Of a stretch of DNA of 33,482 nucleotides, positions 24,257 to 32,728 are shown piece after piece. How positions within the stretch are numbered: position 1 is the first letter of the stretch; each line of letters opens with the position of its first letter. The stretch is from positions 1 through 33,482 of the forward strand of contig CALVDM010000025.1 of assembly GCA_944326335.1 (NCBI GenBank), in the 5' to 3' direction. Both the position numbers and the translations under genes were made by a program. The notes beneath the pieces are model-generated. The model was given only the letters and a program-made list of their open reading frames with translations. It had not been told where the DNA came from and did no database searches. The DNA comes from an uncultured Bacteroidales bacterium. GTDB taxonomy: Bacteria > Bacteroidota > Bacteroidia > Bacteroidales > UBA932.

Positions 24257-24732
24257 CACTCGGACCTGAAGAGAGCAGGGTCCACACCATCCGGCACGAA
24301 CAGCGATGTGTCGCCGTTGTGCTTGATGAGGTCTCTGACGGCCGTTGAGGATATGTGGGCGAATTCCTGCGATGTCGGTATTATTATGGTGTCTATCTCA
24401 GGGGCAAGGCGTCTGTTCGCGTCTGCAATTGACCTCTCGGTCTCGAAGTCAATCATGTTCCGGACACCTCTGACAATGTGCCTTATGCCGAGTTCCCGGC
24501 AGATGTCCACTGTCAGGTTGTCATACTTGGTGATTTTCACACCCTTCAGCCCGGCAGTCGCCTGCCGTATTATCTCTGTCTTGGTCTCTGTCGAGAAATG
24601 CCCCCTTTTGTCGATGTTTATCCCGATTGCAACCACCACTTCGTCGAACATTGTCAACGCCCTTTTCAGGATATTGAGATGTCCAGCCGTGAACGGGTCG
24701 AAGGACCCGGGAAAGAGTGCCGTCCGTTTCAT
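24256..24732 (-). CDS. coaD: Phosphopantetheine adenylyltransferase
   Basis: A 158-residue nucleotidyltransferase that converts 4'-phosphopantetheine and ATP to dephospho-CoA, the penultimate step of CoA synthesis. The nucleotide-binding GSFDPFTAGH is at 9-18, HIVRGVRN lies mid-protein, and ISSTAVRDLI is near the C-terminus. The length matches the family's usual 159-160. The open frame runs upstream to 24843, but those residues overlap the ung gene and are not conserved, so ATG 24732 is chosen. It sits 16 bases after ung and overlaps the thioredoxin gene start by one base. Confidence 0.95.
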   Translation of the reverse strand: MKRTALFPGSFDPFTAGHLNILKRALTMFDEVVVAIGINIDKRGHFSTETKTEIIRQATAGLKGVKITKYDNLTVDICRELGIRHIVRGVRNMIDFETERSIADANRRLAPEIDTIIIPTSQEFAHISSTAVRDLIKHNGDTSLFVPDGVDPALFRSE

Positions 24733-24748
24733 TTGCCAGATTGTTTTG

Positions 24749-25417
24749 TTAGAGCTGCCAGTCGACAGGGGCAAGCCCTTCGCTGACCAGGATTTCATTA
24801 GTCTTTGAAAAATGCCTGCATCCGGAGAAGGCTCCCCCTGCAAGAGGGGAAGGATGCGCCGCCTCGAGTACGTGATGCCGTGAGCTGTCTATCAGGCTCT
24901 TCTTGCTGCGTGCGAAATTGCCCCACAGAAGGAACACTATCCCGTTGAGGTTGTCGGATATGTATCTTATCACGGCATCTGTGAATTCCGTCCATCCTAT
25001 CCTGCTGTGCGACGCCGCCTCTCCTGCACGGACAGTGAGTATGGCATTCAGCAGCAACACCCCCTGTCTCGCCCAGTTCTCGAGGTTCGGGCGTCCGCTC
25101 ATCCTTATCCCGAGGTCGCTTTCTATCTCCCTGAATATGTTCCGGAGCGATGGAGGTGCCGGCATGTTGTCCGGCACGGAAAAGGAGAGTCCCATGGCCT
25201 GTCCAGCCCCGTGGTACGGGTCCTGCCCGAGAATCACAACCTTCACCTTGTCCACGGGAGTGAGTTCGAATGCCTTGAAAATCTGTCTTCCCGGAGGGTA
25301 TATTGTCTTGCCGGCCGCCTTCTCCTCGTGGAGATACTTCACGAGGGATGCGAAATACGGCTTGTCGAATTCATCTTTCAGAGCTTCTTTCCAGCTCTCT
25401 TCCATCTTTACTTCCAT
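24749..25417 (-). CDS. ung: Uracil-DNA glycosylase (family 1)
   Basis: A 222-residue base-excision repair enzyme that removes uracil from DNA. The catalytic water-activating motif GQDPYHG is at 64-70 (D66), followed by GLSFSVP, LLLNAILTVR, a LLWGNFA strand and the HPSPLA minor-groove loop near residue 187. It starts 14 bases after the lon stop and is likely co-transcribed with lon. Two ATG codons (residues 1 and 5) are possible starts. Confidence 0.96.
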   Translation of the reverse strand: MEVKMEESWKEALKDEFDKPYFASLVKYLHEEKAAGKTIYPPGRQIFKAFELTPVDKVKVVILGQDPYHGAGQAMGLSFSVPDNMPAPPSLRNIFREIESDLGIRMSGRPNLENWARQGVLLLNAILTVRAGEAASHSRIGWTEFTDAVIRYISDNLNGIVFLLWGNFARSKKSLIDSSRHHVLEAAHPSPLAGGAFSGCRHFSKTNEILVSEGLAPVDWQL

Positions 25418-25431
25418 CGGCCGGCAGTCTC

Positions 25432-27834
25432 TTAATCGAATATCGCCTTCATCACATCCTCGATAGTCCTGACATATACGAATGTCAGCCCCTTAACATA
25501 GATTTCCTTTATGTCTTCTATGTCCTTGCGGTTGTCTTCGGATATGATTATGGTCCCGATTCCCGCCCTCTTGGCTGCGAGAATCTTCTCCTTGATGCCC
25601 CCGACAGGGAGCACACGGCCCCTGAGGGTCATCTCACCGGTCATGGCTATCCCGCTCTTGACCTGCCTGCCCCTCAGCGCGGAGACCATGGAACTGACCA
25701 TGGTTATCCCTGCCGACGGTCCGTCCTTGGGCACTGCACCTTCCGGTACATGGACGTGGATATCCTTTTCCGCAAACTCCTCGTATGTCAGCCCGGCCAT
25801 TTCCGGATGGGCCTTTATATACTGGTATGCTATGGTGGCGGACTCCTTCATCACGTCCCCGAGATTTCCGGTCATGGAGAGCATGCCCTTGCCTTTGCTT
25901 ATGGAACTTTCGATGAACAGGATTTCCCCTCCCATCTCGGTCCATGCAAGGCCAGTGACCACTCCCGGCGCCTCGTTCCCTTTCTGCTTGTCGTGGAAAC
26001 TTGTAGGCAGTCCGAGATATTCCTTCAGGTGTTCCTTTTTCAGGACCTTCGGATAGTCTTCCCCGAGAGCTATCTTCTTGGCGGTGACTCTCGCTATCTT
26101 GGCTATCTGCTTCTCCAGGCCCCTGACCCCGGACTCGTGGGTGTACTCGCTTATTATCTTCTCGAGACAACCCTTGTCTATCCGGAGCTGTTTCCTGTCA
26201 ATCCCGTGCTCCTCGAGCTGCTTAGGGATGAGATAGTCTTTCGCTATGGACATCTTTTCCTCGGCAAGGTATCCGGAGACGTTTATCATCTCCATCCTGT
26301 CGCGGAGCGCAGGCTGGATAGTGGCTGTGGAGTTGGCCGTGGTCAGGAAAAGCACGTTGGACAGGTCGTAGTCTATGTCCAGGTAGTTGTCATGGAATGT
26401 CGTGTTCTGCTCGGGGTCGAGAACTTCAAGCAGGGCCGACGAAGGGTCTCCCTTGAAGTCGGTGCTCAGCTTGTCTATCTCGTCCAGTACGATTACCGGA
26501 TTGGATGTCCCGGCCCTGTTGATGGCATTCAGAATCCTGCCCGGAAGTGCACCTATGTATGTCTTCCTGTGGCCCCTGATTTCGGACTCGTCATGCACGC
26601 CTCCCAGCGCGATACGGACATATTTTCTCCCGAGTGCCCTGGCTATCGACTTGCCGAGGCTGGTCTTGCCGACTCCTGGAGGGCCGTACAGGCAGAGTAT
26701 CGGGGATTTCATGTCTCCCTTGAGCTTCAGGACGGCAAGGTATTCAATTATCCTTTCCTTTACATTGTCGAGGCCGAAATGGTCTTCGTCAAGGACCTTC
26801 TTCGCATGCTTGAGGTCGAGGTTGTCCTGCGACATCTCGCCCCACGGGAGGTCCAGCATGAACTGAATGTAGTTGAGCTGGATGCTGTAGTCAGGCGAAT
26901 TCGGATTGTACCTCTCGAGCTTGGTCATCTCCTTTTCGAAAATTTCCTGGACCGATGCCGGCCAGATCTTTTCTTCTGCCCTGGCGCGGAGTTTCTCGAA
27001 CTCCTCCATCTCGTCCATCCCGAGCTCCTCCTGGATTGTCCTCAGCTGGCTGTTCAGGTAATACTCCCTCTGCTGCTGGTCTATCTCCATCTTCACCTTC
27101 TGATTGATGTCCTGCTTGATTTTAAGCAGTTCTATCTGGGTGTCGAGGACGGCAAGCAGCTTCATGGCCCTTGTCTTGATGTCCCCGTACTGGAGCAGCT
27201 GGATTTTGTCGTCGAAGTTCTCCACTTCCACAGTCGTGGCAATGAAGTTGACGAGGAACTCGAAGCTCTCTATGGACTTGAGGGCCGCGGCGGCTTCCTT
27301 AGGCACGTATGACGACATCTTGATGACGGTGACGGCCTTTTCCTTCAGTGATTCGGCTATCATCCTGACATTCTTGTCATTGCTGTCAGGGGCGGTGTCG
27401 GACAGATAATGCACCAGTCCGAGCATGTACGGCTCGTATTCCGTCACGGCGTCAATGCTGAACCTCTTGAATCCCTGGAGTATGGCCGTGATAGTGCCGT
27501 CCGGCATCTCGAGGGTCTTGAGAATCTTGGCCACAGTGCCGAATTCGTAGAGGTCCTCCTTCTTCGGGTCCTCCACGGAAATGTCGTTCTGAGGCACGGC
27601 CCCGATGAAAGTGTTGTTCTTTTCCGCGTCCTCTATGAGTTTTATGGATTTTTCTCTCCCTATCGTTATCGGATATATTGTTCCGGGGAACAATACCGCA
27701 TTCCTCAATGCAAGCAGAGGGAGGGAATCAGGCAGTTCCTTCTCGTCTATCTTTATACCGCCATCTCCCTGAAGCACCGGTATAATGTTCACTTCAGTTC
27801 CGGATGGAGACAGAATGTCTTTGAATTCCTTCAT
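25432..27834 (-). CDS. lon: ATP-dependent protease Lon
   Basis: An 800-residue soluble AAA+ serine protease that degrades misfolded and regulatory proteins. It has an N-terminal substrate-binding domain (about 25-240), a coiled-coil linker, the AAA+ module with Walker [11 protein letters not shown] and Walker B VLDEIDK, and a C-terminal protease domain with the Ser-Lys dyad at S707 in PKDGPSAG and K750 in GGIKEK, 43 residues apart as in E. coli. I chose ATG 27834; the frame stays open to a TTG at 27855. A perfect palindrome lies upstream and no standard promoter box is visible. Confidence 0.96.
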   Translation of the reverse strand: MKEFKDILSPSGTEVNIIPVLQGDGGIKIDEKELPDSLPLLALRNAVLFPGTIYPITIGREKSIKLIEDAEKNNTFIGAVPQNDISVEDPKKEDLYEFGTVAKILKTLEMPDGTITAILQGFKRFSIDAVTEYEPYMLGLVHYLSDTAPDSNDKNVRMIAESLKEKAVTVIKMSSYVPKEAAAALKSIESFEFLVNFIATTVEVENFDDKIQLLQYGDIKTRAMKLLAVLDTQIELLKIKQDINQKVKMEIDQQQREYYLNSQLRTIQEELGMDEMEEFEKLRARAEEKIWPASVQEIFEKEMTKLERYNPNSPDYSIQLNYIQFMLDLPWGEMSQDNLDLKHAKKVLDEDHFGLDNVKERIIEYLAVLKLKGDMKSPILCLYGPPGVGKTSLGKSIARALGRKYVRIALGGVHDESEIRGHRKTYIGALPGRILNAINRAGTSNPVIVLDEIDKLSTDFKGDPSSALLEVLDPEQNTTFHDNYLDIDYDLSNVLFLTTANSTATIQPALRDRMEMINVSGYLAEEKMSIAKDYLIPKQLEEHGIDRKQLRIDKGCLEKIISEYTHESGVRGLEKQIAKIARVTAKKIALGEDYPKVLKKEHLKEYLGLPTSFHDKQKGNEAPGVVTGLAWTEMGGEILFIESSISKGKGMLSMTGNLGDVMKESATIAYQYIKAHPEMAGLTYEEFAEKDIHVHVPEGAVPKDGPSAGITMVSSMVSALRGRQVKSGIAMTGEMTLRGRVLPVGGIKEKILAAKRAGIGTIIISEDNRKDIEDIKEIYVKGLTFVYVRTIEDVMKAIFD

Positions 27835-27865
27835 AATTGTTTCCCTTTTTGTCAAGTCGCCCTTG

Positions 27866-27880
27866 CTGACAATTTGTCAG
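27866..27880. promoter_or_regulatory. Candidate operator: CTGACAA-T-TTGTCAG palindrome upstream of lon
   Basis: A perfect 7-1-7 inverted repeat lies 32 bases before the lon ATG in the 81-base gap after truA. It is the only such palindrome noticed in the intergenic regions. No TAnnTTTG box exists on the minus strand in this gap. A repressor or heat-stress regulator site is plausible; the regulator is unknown. Confidence 0.4.
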
Positions 27881-27915
27881 TATGAGGCGTATTTTTATAA
27901 CGGTGCGCGTTATGG

Positions 27916-28752
27916 TCAATCTCTGTGCCAGAGGATTCCCATGTCCCGGGACTGGCAGTCTTTCCCGGCGGACGAAGCCTCATATTCCACGCCTGTCAGG
28001 AACAGGGCATGCCCCGGCACCGACTCTCCGGCATCAGAGCGTGTGCCGGATTCCACAAGGGATTTTATCCATCCGGGGCTCTCCTTGCCGCGCCCCACAT
28101 CTATGAGCGAGCCGACGATTGCCCGGACCATGTTCCTGAGGAATCTGTCGGCGCGGATAGTGAACACGAGATAGTCTTCCGGAGATGCCTGATATCCGAG
28201 CTCCTTGACGTGCGCCGGTGTATATGTCCTCCACACGGCGCCGGAGACGGTGCATACCGATGTCCTGTTGTTGCCGCCCTTCTTCTCGAAGCATCTGAAG
28301 TCGTGCGTCCCTTCAAGGAAGAGGGCCGCCTCGTTCATGGCCCCGACATCGAGACTGTATCCGCAGTACCATGAGAAAGCGCTCATGAACGGGTCCTTTT
28401 TCCTGTGGAGAAGATACTTGTATTCCCTTGAGCATGCGGAAAACCTCGCATGGAAATCATCGGCAGCAGGGGCCACTTCATGGACTGTTATCCCTTTGCC
28501 TAAAATGGCATTCAATTTGTATCGCAAGACGCCCGGCTCCAGACCGGGGCCTTCGTCCATGTCGAAATGTGCGACATAGTTCACGGCATTCACTCCGGCA
28601 TCGGTCCGCCCGGCTCCAGTCACGGATATGTGCCTTCCGGCCAGGATGGACAGCGCCCTCTGGAGAGACCCCTGGATGGTCTCGCCTGCGGTCTGTATCT
28701 GCCACCCGTTGTATGCGGCCCCGTTGTAGGAGAGTCTTATTGAATATCGCAT
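27916..28752 (-). CDS. truA: tRNA pseudouridine(38-40) synthase
   Basis: A 278-residue enzyme that isomerises uridines at positions 38-40 of the tRNA anticodon arm. The catalytic aspartate is D51 in TGAGRTDAGVNAV, and the protein begins with RYSIRLSYNGAAYNGWQIQ, a standard TruA opening. RFLRNMVRAIVG lies in the C-terminal half. It is slightly longer than E. coli TruA (270). lon follows after 81 bases on the same strand. The divergent moxR promoter overlaps its own. Confidence 0.95.
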   Translation of the reverse strand: MRYSIRLSYNGAAYNGWQIQTAGETIQGSLQRALSILAGRHISVTGAGRTDAGVNAVNYVAHFDMDEGPGLEPGVLRYKLNAILGKGITVHEVAPAADDFHARFSACSREYKYLLHRKKDPFMSAFSWYCGYSLDVGAMNEAALFLEGTHDFRCFEKKGGNNRTSVCTVSGAVWRTYTPAHVKELGYQASPEDYLVFTIRADRFLRNMVRAIVGSLIDVGRGKESPGWIKSLVESGTRSDAGESVPGHALFLTGVEYEASSAGKDCQSRDMGILWHRD

Positions 28753-28772
28753 CGACTTATGGGAATAATGAT

Positions 28773-28780
28773 TAAATTTG
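28773..28780 (+). promoter_or_regulatory. Predicted -7 promoter box of the moxR-bat operon
   Basis: TAAATTTG matches TAnnTTTG, 31 bases upstream of the moxR ATG. No TTG at proper -33 spacing is seen. Confidence 0.55.
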
Positions 28781-28789
28781 CAAACTGTG

Positions 28790-28818
28790 CAAAAATAAAT
28801 ATTAATATTTTATGGACA
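28790..28818 (-). promoter_or_regulatory. Predicted promoter of truA
   Basis: On the minus strand, -7 TATTTTTG (28790-28797) and a -33 TTG (28816-28818) are separated by 18 bases. The -33 would lie inside the first codons of moxR, and the two -7 boxes cross each other. Confidence 0.5.
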
Positions 28819-29804
28819 ATATAAATATCAAGGAACTGAATGACCGTATCCAGCAGGAAAGTTCTTTTGTCGATATCCTTTCGATGGAGATGAACAAGGT
28901 CATCGTGGGCCAGAAACATCTTGTGGAAAATCTTCTGATAGGACTCCTCGCCAACGGCCATATCCTCCTCGAAGGTGTCCCCGGTCTTGCGAAGACATTG
29001 GCCATAAACACGCTTGCCTCGGCAATCGATGCCAGGTTCAGCAGGATACAGTTCACCCCGGACCTCCTTCCTGCAGATGTGATAGGTACGCTCATCTATT
29101 CGCAGAAAAGCGAGCAATTCCAGATCAAGAAGGGTCCCATATTCGCGAATTTCGTGCTGGCAGATGAAATAAACAGGTCTCCGGCCAAGGTTCAGTCCGC
29201 CCTTCTGGAGGCGATGCAGGAGCGTCAGGTCACAATCGGAGACGAGACATTCAGGCTTCCGGAGCCGTTCCTCGTGATGGCGACCCAGAACCCTATAGAA
29301 CAGGAAGGTACATACCCTCTCCCGGAGGCGCAGGTCGACCGTTTCATGCTGAAGGTGGTTGTCAGCTATCCGAAGAAGGAGGAGGAGAAGCTCATCGTGA
29401 GGATGAACAATTCCGGAGATTTCCCGAAGGCGTCGCCGGTGCTCAAGCCAGAGGATATCGTGAAAGCCCGCAAGGTCGTCAGGGATGTCTACATGGACGA
29501 GAAGATAGAACGGTACATCGTGGATATAGTGTTCGCCACGAGGACTCCTGAAGACTACGGCCTTTCAAAGCTGAAGCAGCTCATAGCATATGGCGGTTCT
29601 CCACGTGCGAGCATATCCCTCTCGATGGCAGCCAAGGCGTATGCGTTCATCAAGAGGAGAGGATATGTCATCCCGGAGGATGTGAGGGCAGTCTGCAATG
29701 AAGTCCTCCGCCACAGACTCGGACTGACGTCCGAGGCGGAGGCGGAGAATGTGTCCACCGAGAATATCATATCCGAGATAATAAATGCTGTAGAGGTTCC
29801 GTAA
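28812..29804 (+). CDS. MoxR-family AAA+ ATPase
   Basis: A 330-residue cytoplasmic AAA+ chaperone-like ATPase. Walker A GVPGLAKT is at 55-62, Walker B VLADEINR at 115-122, sensor-1 MATQNP at 156-161, and the EAQVDRFML stretch near 172-180 is typical of MoxR. It heads an operon encoding a DUF58 protein, a membrane-anchored BatD/DUF4381-like protein and two VWA proteins, the Bat (Bacteroides aerotolerance) arrangement. MoxR proteins are thought to remodel or insert cofactors into VWA-domain partners. The stop overlaps the next start by one base (TAATG). Confidence 0.95.
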   Translation: MDNINIKELNDRIQQESSFVDILSMEMNKVIVGQKHLVENLLIGLLANGHILLEGVPGLAKTLAINTLASAIDARFSRIQFTPDLLPADVIGTLIYSQKSEQFQIKKGPIFANFVLADEINRSPAKVQSALLEAMQERQVTIGDETFRLPEPFLVMATQNPIEQEGTYPLPEAQVDRFMLKVVVSYPKKEEEKLIVRMNNSGDFPKASPVLKPEDIVKARKVVRDVYMDEKIERYIVDIVFATRTPEDYGLSKLKQLIAYGGSPRASISLSMAAKAYAFIKRRGYVIPEDVRAVCNEVLRHRLGLTSEAEAENVSTENIISEIINAVEVP

Positions 29805-30697
29805 TGGATAAGAAGAAGGATTCCGACGACCTCCTCAGGAAGGTCAGGAAGATTGAGATAAAGACCAGAGCCCTCTCTCACCAGATTTTCGCAGGCGAGT
29901 ACCATTCGGCGTTCAAGGGCCGGGGAATGACTTTCAGCGAAGTGCGCGAATACCAGTACGGAGACGATGTGCGCAACATGGACTGGAATGTCACGGCAAG
30001 GATGCGCGCCCCGTACATCAAGGTCTTCGAGGAGGAGAGGGAACTGACTGTGGTCCTTCTCATAGACATCAGCCGCTCGGGGCTTTTCGGCACTGCCGGG
30101 GAGAACAAGAGGGACATGATTGCAGAGATTGCCGCAGTGCTCTCCTTCTCGGCGATAATAAACAATGACAAGGTGGGTGCGCTGTTCTTCAGCGACAAGG
30201 TGGAGAAGTTCATCCCGCCCAAGAAGGGCCGCAGCCATCTCCTCCATATCATAAGGGAGATTCTCGAATTCCGCCCGGAACATGACGGGACAGATATCGG
30301 GGAAGCCCTCAGGTTCCTTACGAATGCAATAAAGAAAAGGTGCACGGCATTCCTCCTTTCGGACCTGCTCGATGTTGACAGTGACGGAAATCCGGCATAC
30401 GAGGATGCCCTGAAGGTGGCCGTGAACAGACACGACCTTTCAGTGATAGAGGTGCATGACCCGCGCGAAAGGCAGCTCCCCGATGTCGGGCTCGTGCATG
30501 TGAAGGATTCCGAGACGATGGATACCGCATGGATAAACACGTCGGACAGGAAAATGCGGACAGCCTACGAAAAATGGTTTGCCGGCATGTCTGCCGCGTC
30601 TTCACGGCTGTTCATGAAATACAAGGTGGACAATGTGAGCATTTCCACGGACAGCGATTACGTGAAGGGGCTCATGTCCTTTTTCCAAACAAGATAG
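29804..30697 (+). CDS. DUF58 (VWA-like) protein of the Bat operon
   Basis: A 297-residue protein with no membrane segment. The conserved DUF58 core is evident: GMTFSEVREYQYGDDVRNMDWN near 46-67, then a VWA-like fold with a metal-site motif DISRS near residue 88 (DxSxS). A later hydrophobic-Ser-Asp strand is seen as FLLSDLLDVD. It lies between moxR and the BatD/DUF4381-like gene, the usual gene order, and probably links the MoxR ATPase to the membrane VWA proteins. The biochemical role is not established. Confidence 0.92.
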   Translation: MDKKKDSDDLLRKVRKIEIKTRALSHQIFAGEYHSAFKGRGMTFSEVREYQYGDDVRNMDWNVTARMRAPYIKVFEEERELTVVLLIDISRSGLFGTAGENKRDMIAEIAAVLSFSAIINNDKVGALFFSDKVEKFIPPKKGRSHLLHIIREILEFRPEHDGTDIGEALRFLTNAIKKRCTAFLLSDLLDVDSDGNPAYEDALKVAVNRHDLSVIEVHDPRERQLPDVGLVHVKDSETMDTAWINTSDRKMRTAYEKWFAGMSAASSRLFMKYKVDNVSISTDSDYVKGLMSFFQTR

Positions 30698-30698
30698 T

Positions 30699-31724
30699 AT
30701 GAAGTCAGTTTTCAATTGCCTTTGCTCCATGATTCTGGCGGGAGTGCTTGCGTGGCCTGCCCCGGCCAGGGACACTTCTGCGGTGAAGTTTGCAGGTGAG
30801 GCTTTCCTCGAACCGCTTCAGGAGAGGGATTCGGTCCTGATAGCTGACCAGCTCGAATACGGTTTTGAGCTTGACGAGGTCAAGGCAGGGACAGGTTTCA
30901 TGTTCCAGGATTTTTCCAAGGGGTTCTGCGAAGGGGTGGAAGTGGTCTCCCCGTGGCGGCTGGATACGCTCAAGGTGCTCAAAGGCAGGAAGAAGGCCCC
31001 GCAGCTGATGAACCTGAAGGGGAGCGTGACCATAGCCTCATTCGACGAAGGACGTTACGAGCTTCCTCCGCTTTCGGTGGTCAGAATATCTCCGGAAGGC
31101 AGGATGGATACCCTCTCGTTCTCTCCGAAAGTCCTGGAAGTGAAGACTATGCCTGTGGATACGGCATCATTCAAGGTCCATGATATCAAAGGGCAGATAC
31201 AATATCCGCTTGAATTCAGGGAGGTGCTTCCGTATGTCGGGGGAGCGATTCTGCTGGCCCTCGCTATCCTTGCTGCAATATGGCTCACAAGGAAATATCT
31301 CGGAAGGAAGTCGGACGGCGAGGCAGGGAAGGAGCCTGCGCATGTGGCGGCTTTGAGGAAACTGGACAAGCTCAGGGGTGATTCCCTCTGGGTGCCGGAG
31401 AAGCAGAAGTTATTCTATTCCGGTGTTACCGACGCGTTGAGGGAATATATCGTGTCGATGTTCGGAGTCCCGGCCATGGAGATGACTACAAAGGAGATAT
31501 TCGACAACCTGAAGGGCAAGGACATCCGCCCGGACCTCTACGAGGAGGCGAAGGAGCTGTTCGAGAGGGCGGACTATGTGAAGTTCGCGAAATATGTGGC
31601 GACGCAGGCCGAGAATGCCTCTGCGGTGCCTGTCGCCGTCAAGTTCGTGACAATGACATATCAGGAGGAACTCGATGCGGAGTCAGGGCAGCCGGCGACG
31701 CAGTCAAAAGAAGGGGAGGAATAG
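30699..31724 (+). CDS. BatD/DUF4381-like membrane protein
   Basis: A 341-residue protein with an N-terminal signal sequence (about 1-24), a beta-rich periplasmic domain (about 30-175), one membrane helix near 187-207, and a cytoplasmic helical tail (about 220-330) containing YSGVTDALREYIVSMFG and EMTTKEIFDNL, which resembles the DUF4381 C-terminal region. Such a gene commonly sits between DUF58 and BatA in Bacteroidota operons. It starts 2 bases after the DUF58 stop and ends 3 bases before batA. The domain relation is by pattern recognition only. Confidence 0.75.
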   Translation: MKSVFNCLCSMILAGVLAWPAPARDTSAVKFAGEAFLEPLQERDSVLIADQLEYGFELDEVKAGTGFMFQDFSKGFCEGVEVVSPWRLDTLKVLKGRKKAPQLMNLKGSVTIASFDEGRYELPPLSVVRISPEGRMDTLSFSPKVLEVKTMPVDTASFKVHDIKGQIQYPLEFREVLPYVGGAILLALAILAAIWLTRKYLGRKSDGEAGKEPAHVAALRKLDKLRGDSLWVPEKQKLFYSGVTDALREYIVSMFGVPAMEMTTKEIFDNLKGKDIRPDLYEEAKELFERADYVKFAKYVATQAENASAVPVAVKFVTMTYQEELDAESGQPATQSKEGEE

Positions 31725-31727
31725 ACC

Positions 31728-32714
31728 ATGTTTTTCGAGTATCCGGCTTTACTTTGGCTTGAAATCCTGCCGCTGCTGCTTATCCTGCACTACGTGTATC
31801 TGGAACTGGCCAGAAGGTCCCCGCATCTGCGTGTATCCACGATAACTCCGTGGAAGAAGTCCGGAAGGACTGTCTTCTCTGTGGTGCGGCACCTGCCTTT
31901 CGCCATGAGAATCATTGCGCTGTCGATGATAATACTTGCGATAGCCAGGCCCAGGTCGGCAGGTGAGATGGAGCGTGTGGACTCGGAAGGAATCGACATC
32001 ATGCTGACGATGGACGTATCCACCAGCATGCTTGCGAGGGACTTCAATCCGGACCGTCTCAGCGCGGCCAAGGACATTGCCATAGAGTTCATCGCCCAGA
32101 GACCGTATGACAGGATAGGGATAGTGGTGTTTGCAGGGGAGAGCTTCACCCAGTGCCCTATGACCACGGACAGGGCCACTCTCATAAACCTCATGAAGGA
32201 GGTCCAGACCGACCTCATAGAAGACGGTACGGCCATAGGCAACGGCCTTGCGACTGCGGTTGCGAGAATGAAGGACTCGGATGCCAAGAGCAGGGTTGTC
32301 ATATTGCTGACGGACGGTGTGAACAACGCCGGCGAGATTACCCCGCAGATGGCTGCACAGATAGCCAAGACGTACGGGGTCCGTGTCTATACCATCGGTG
32401 TGGGTGCGGAGGGGATGGCTCCGTATCCCGTAATGACTCCGTGGGGTGTGGACATCCAGAAGGTGAAGGTCGAGATAGACGAGGCGCTCCTGAAGGAAAT
32501 AGCCGAGACCACCGGAGGCCAATATTTCCGCGCTACGGACAATACGAAACTTATGGAAATCTACAGTGAAATCAACAAGATGGAGAAGGTGAAGACCACG
32601 GTGGACAGTTTCCCTGTCTACAAGGAACTTTTCGGGCGTTATGCTTTCATGGCCCTCATCGCCCTGCTGCTTGAATTCCTGTTGAGGGTGTTTGTGATGA
32701 GGCGTCTGCCTTAA
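31728..32714 (+). CDS. batA: BatA-type VWA-domain membrane protein
   Basis: A 328-residue inner-membrane protein. Two helices near residues 7-25 and 56-75, then a VWA domain with an intact MIDAS: D96-x-S98-x-S100 in MDVSTSML, a DGTAIGNGL threonine loop, and LLTDGVNNAG. A C-terminal helix lies near 305-325. BatA was named for aerotolerance in Bacteroides fragilis. It is directly followed by its paralogue BatB. The role in stress or envelope integrity is known only from family work. Confidence 0.92.
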   Translation: MFFEYPALLWLEILPLLLILHYVYLELARRSPHLRVSTITPWKKSGRTVFSVVRHLPFAMRIIALSMIILAIARPRSAGEMERVDSEGIDIMLTMDVSTSMLARDFNPDRLSAAKDIAIEFIAQRPYDRIGIVVFAGESFTQCPMTTDRATLINLMKEVQTDLIEDGTAIGNGLATAVARMKDSDAKSRVVILLTDGVNNAGEITPQMAAQIAKTYGVRVYTIGVGAEGMAPYPVMTPWGVDIQKVKVEIDEALLKEIAETTGGQYFRATDNTKLMEIYSEINKMEKVKTTVDSFPVYKELFGRYAFMALIALLLEFLLRVFVMRRLP

Positions 32715-32728
32715 AATGGGAGGTCGAA

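Noticed and set aside
24733-24843. Longer coaD start at 24843
   Set aside because: It overlaps ung coding sequence, and the extra residues are not like CoaD; the shorter form has the normal family length.
25303-27312. Long plus-strand open frame of 669 codons opposite lon
   Set aside because: It is antisense to a clear Lon protease, lacks any recognisable domain, and reflects codon bias in a GC-rich gene.
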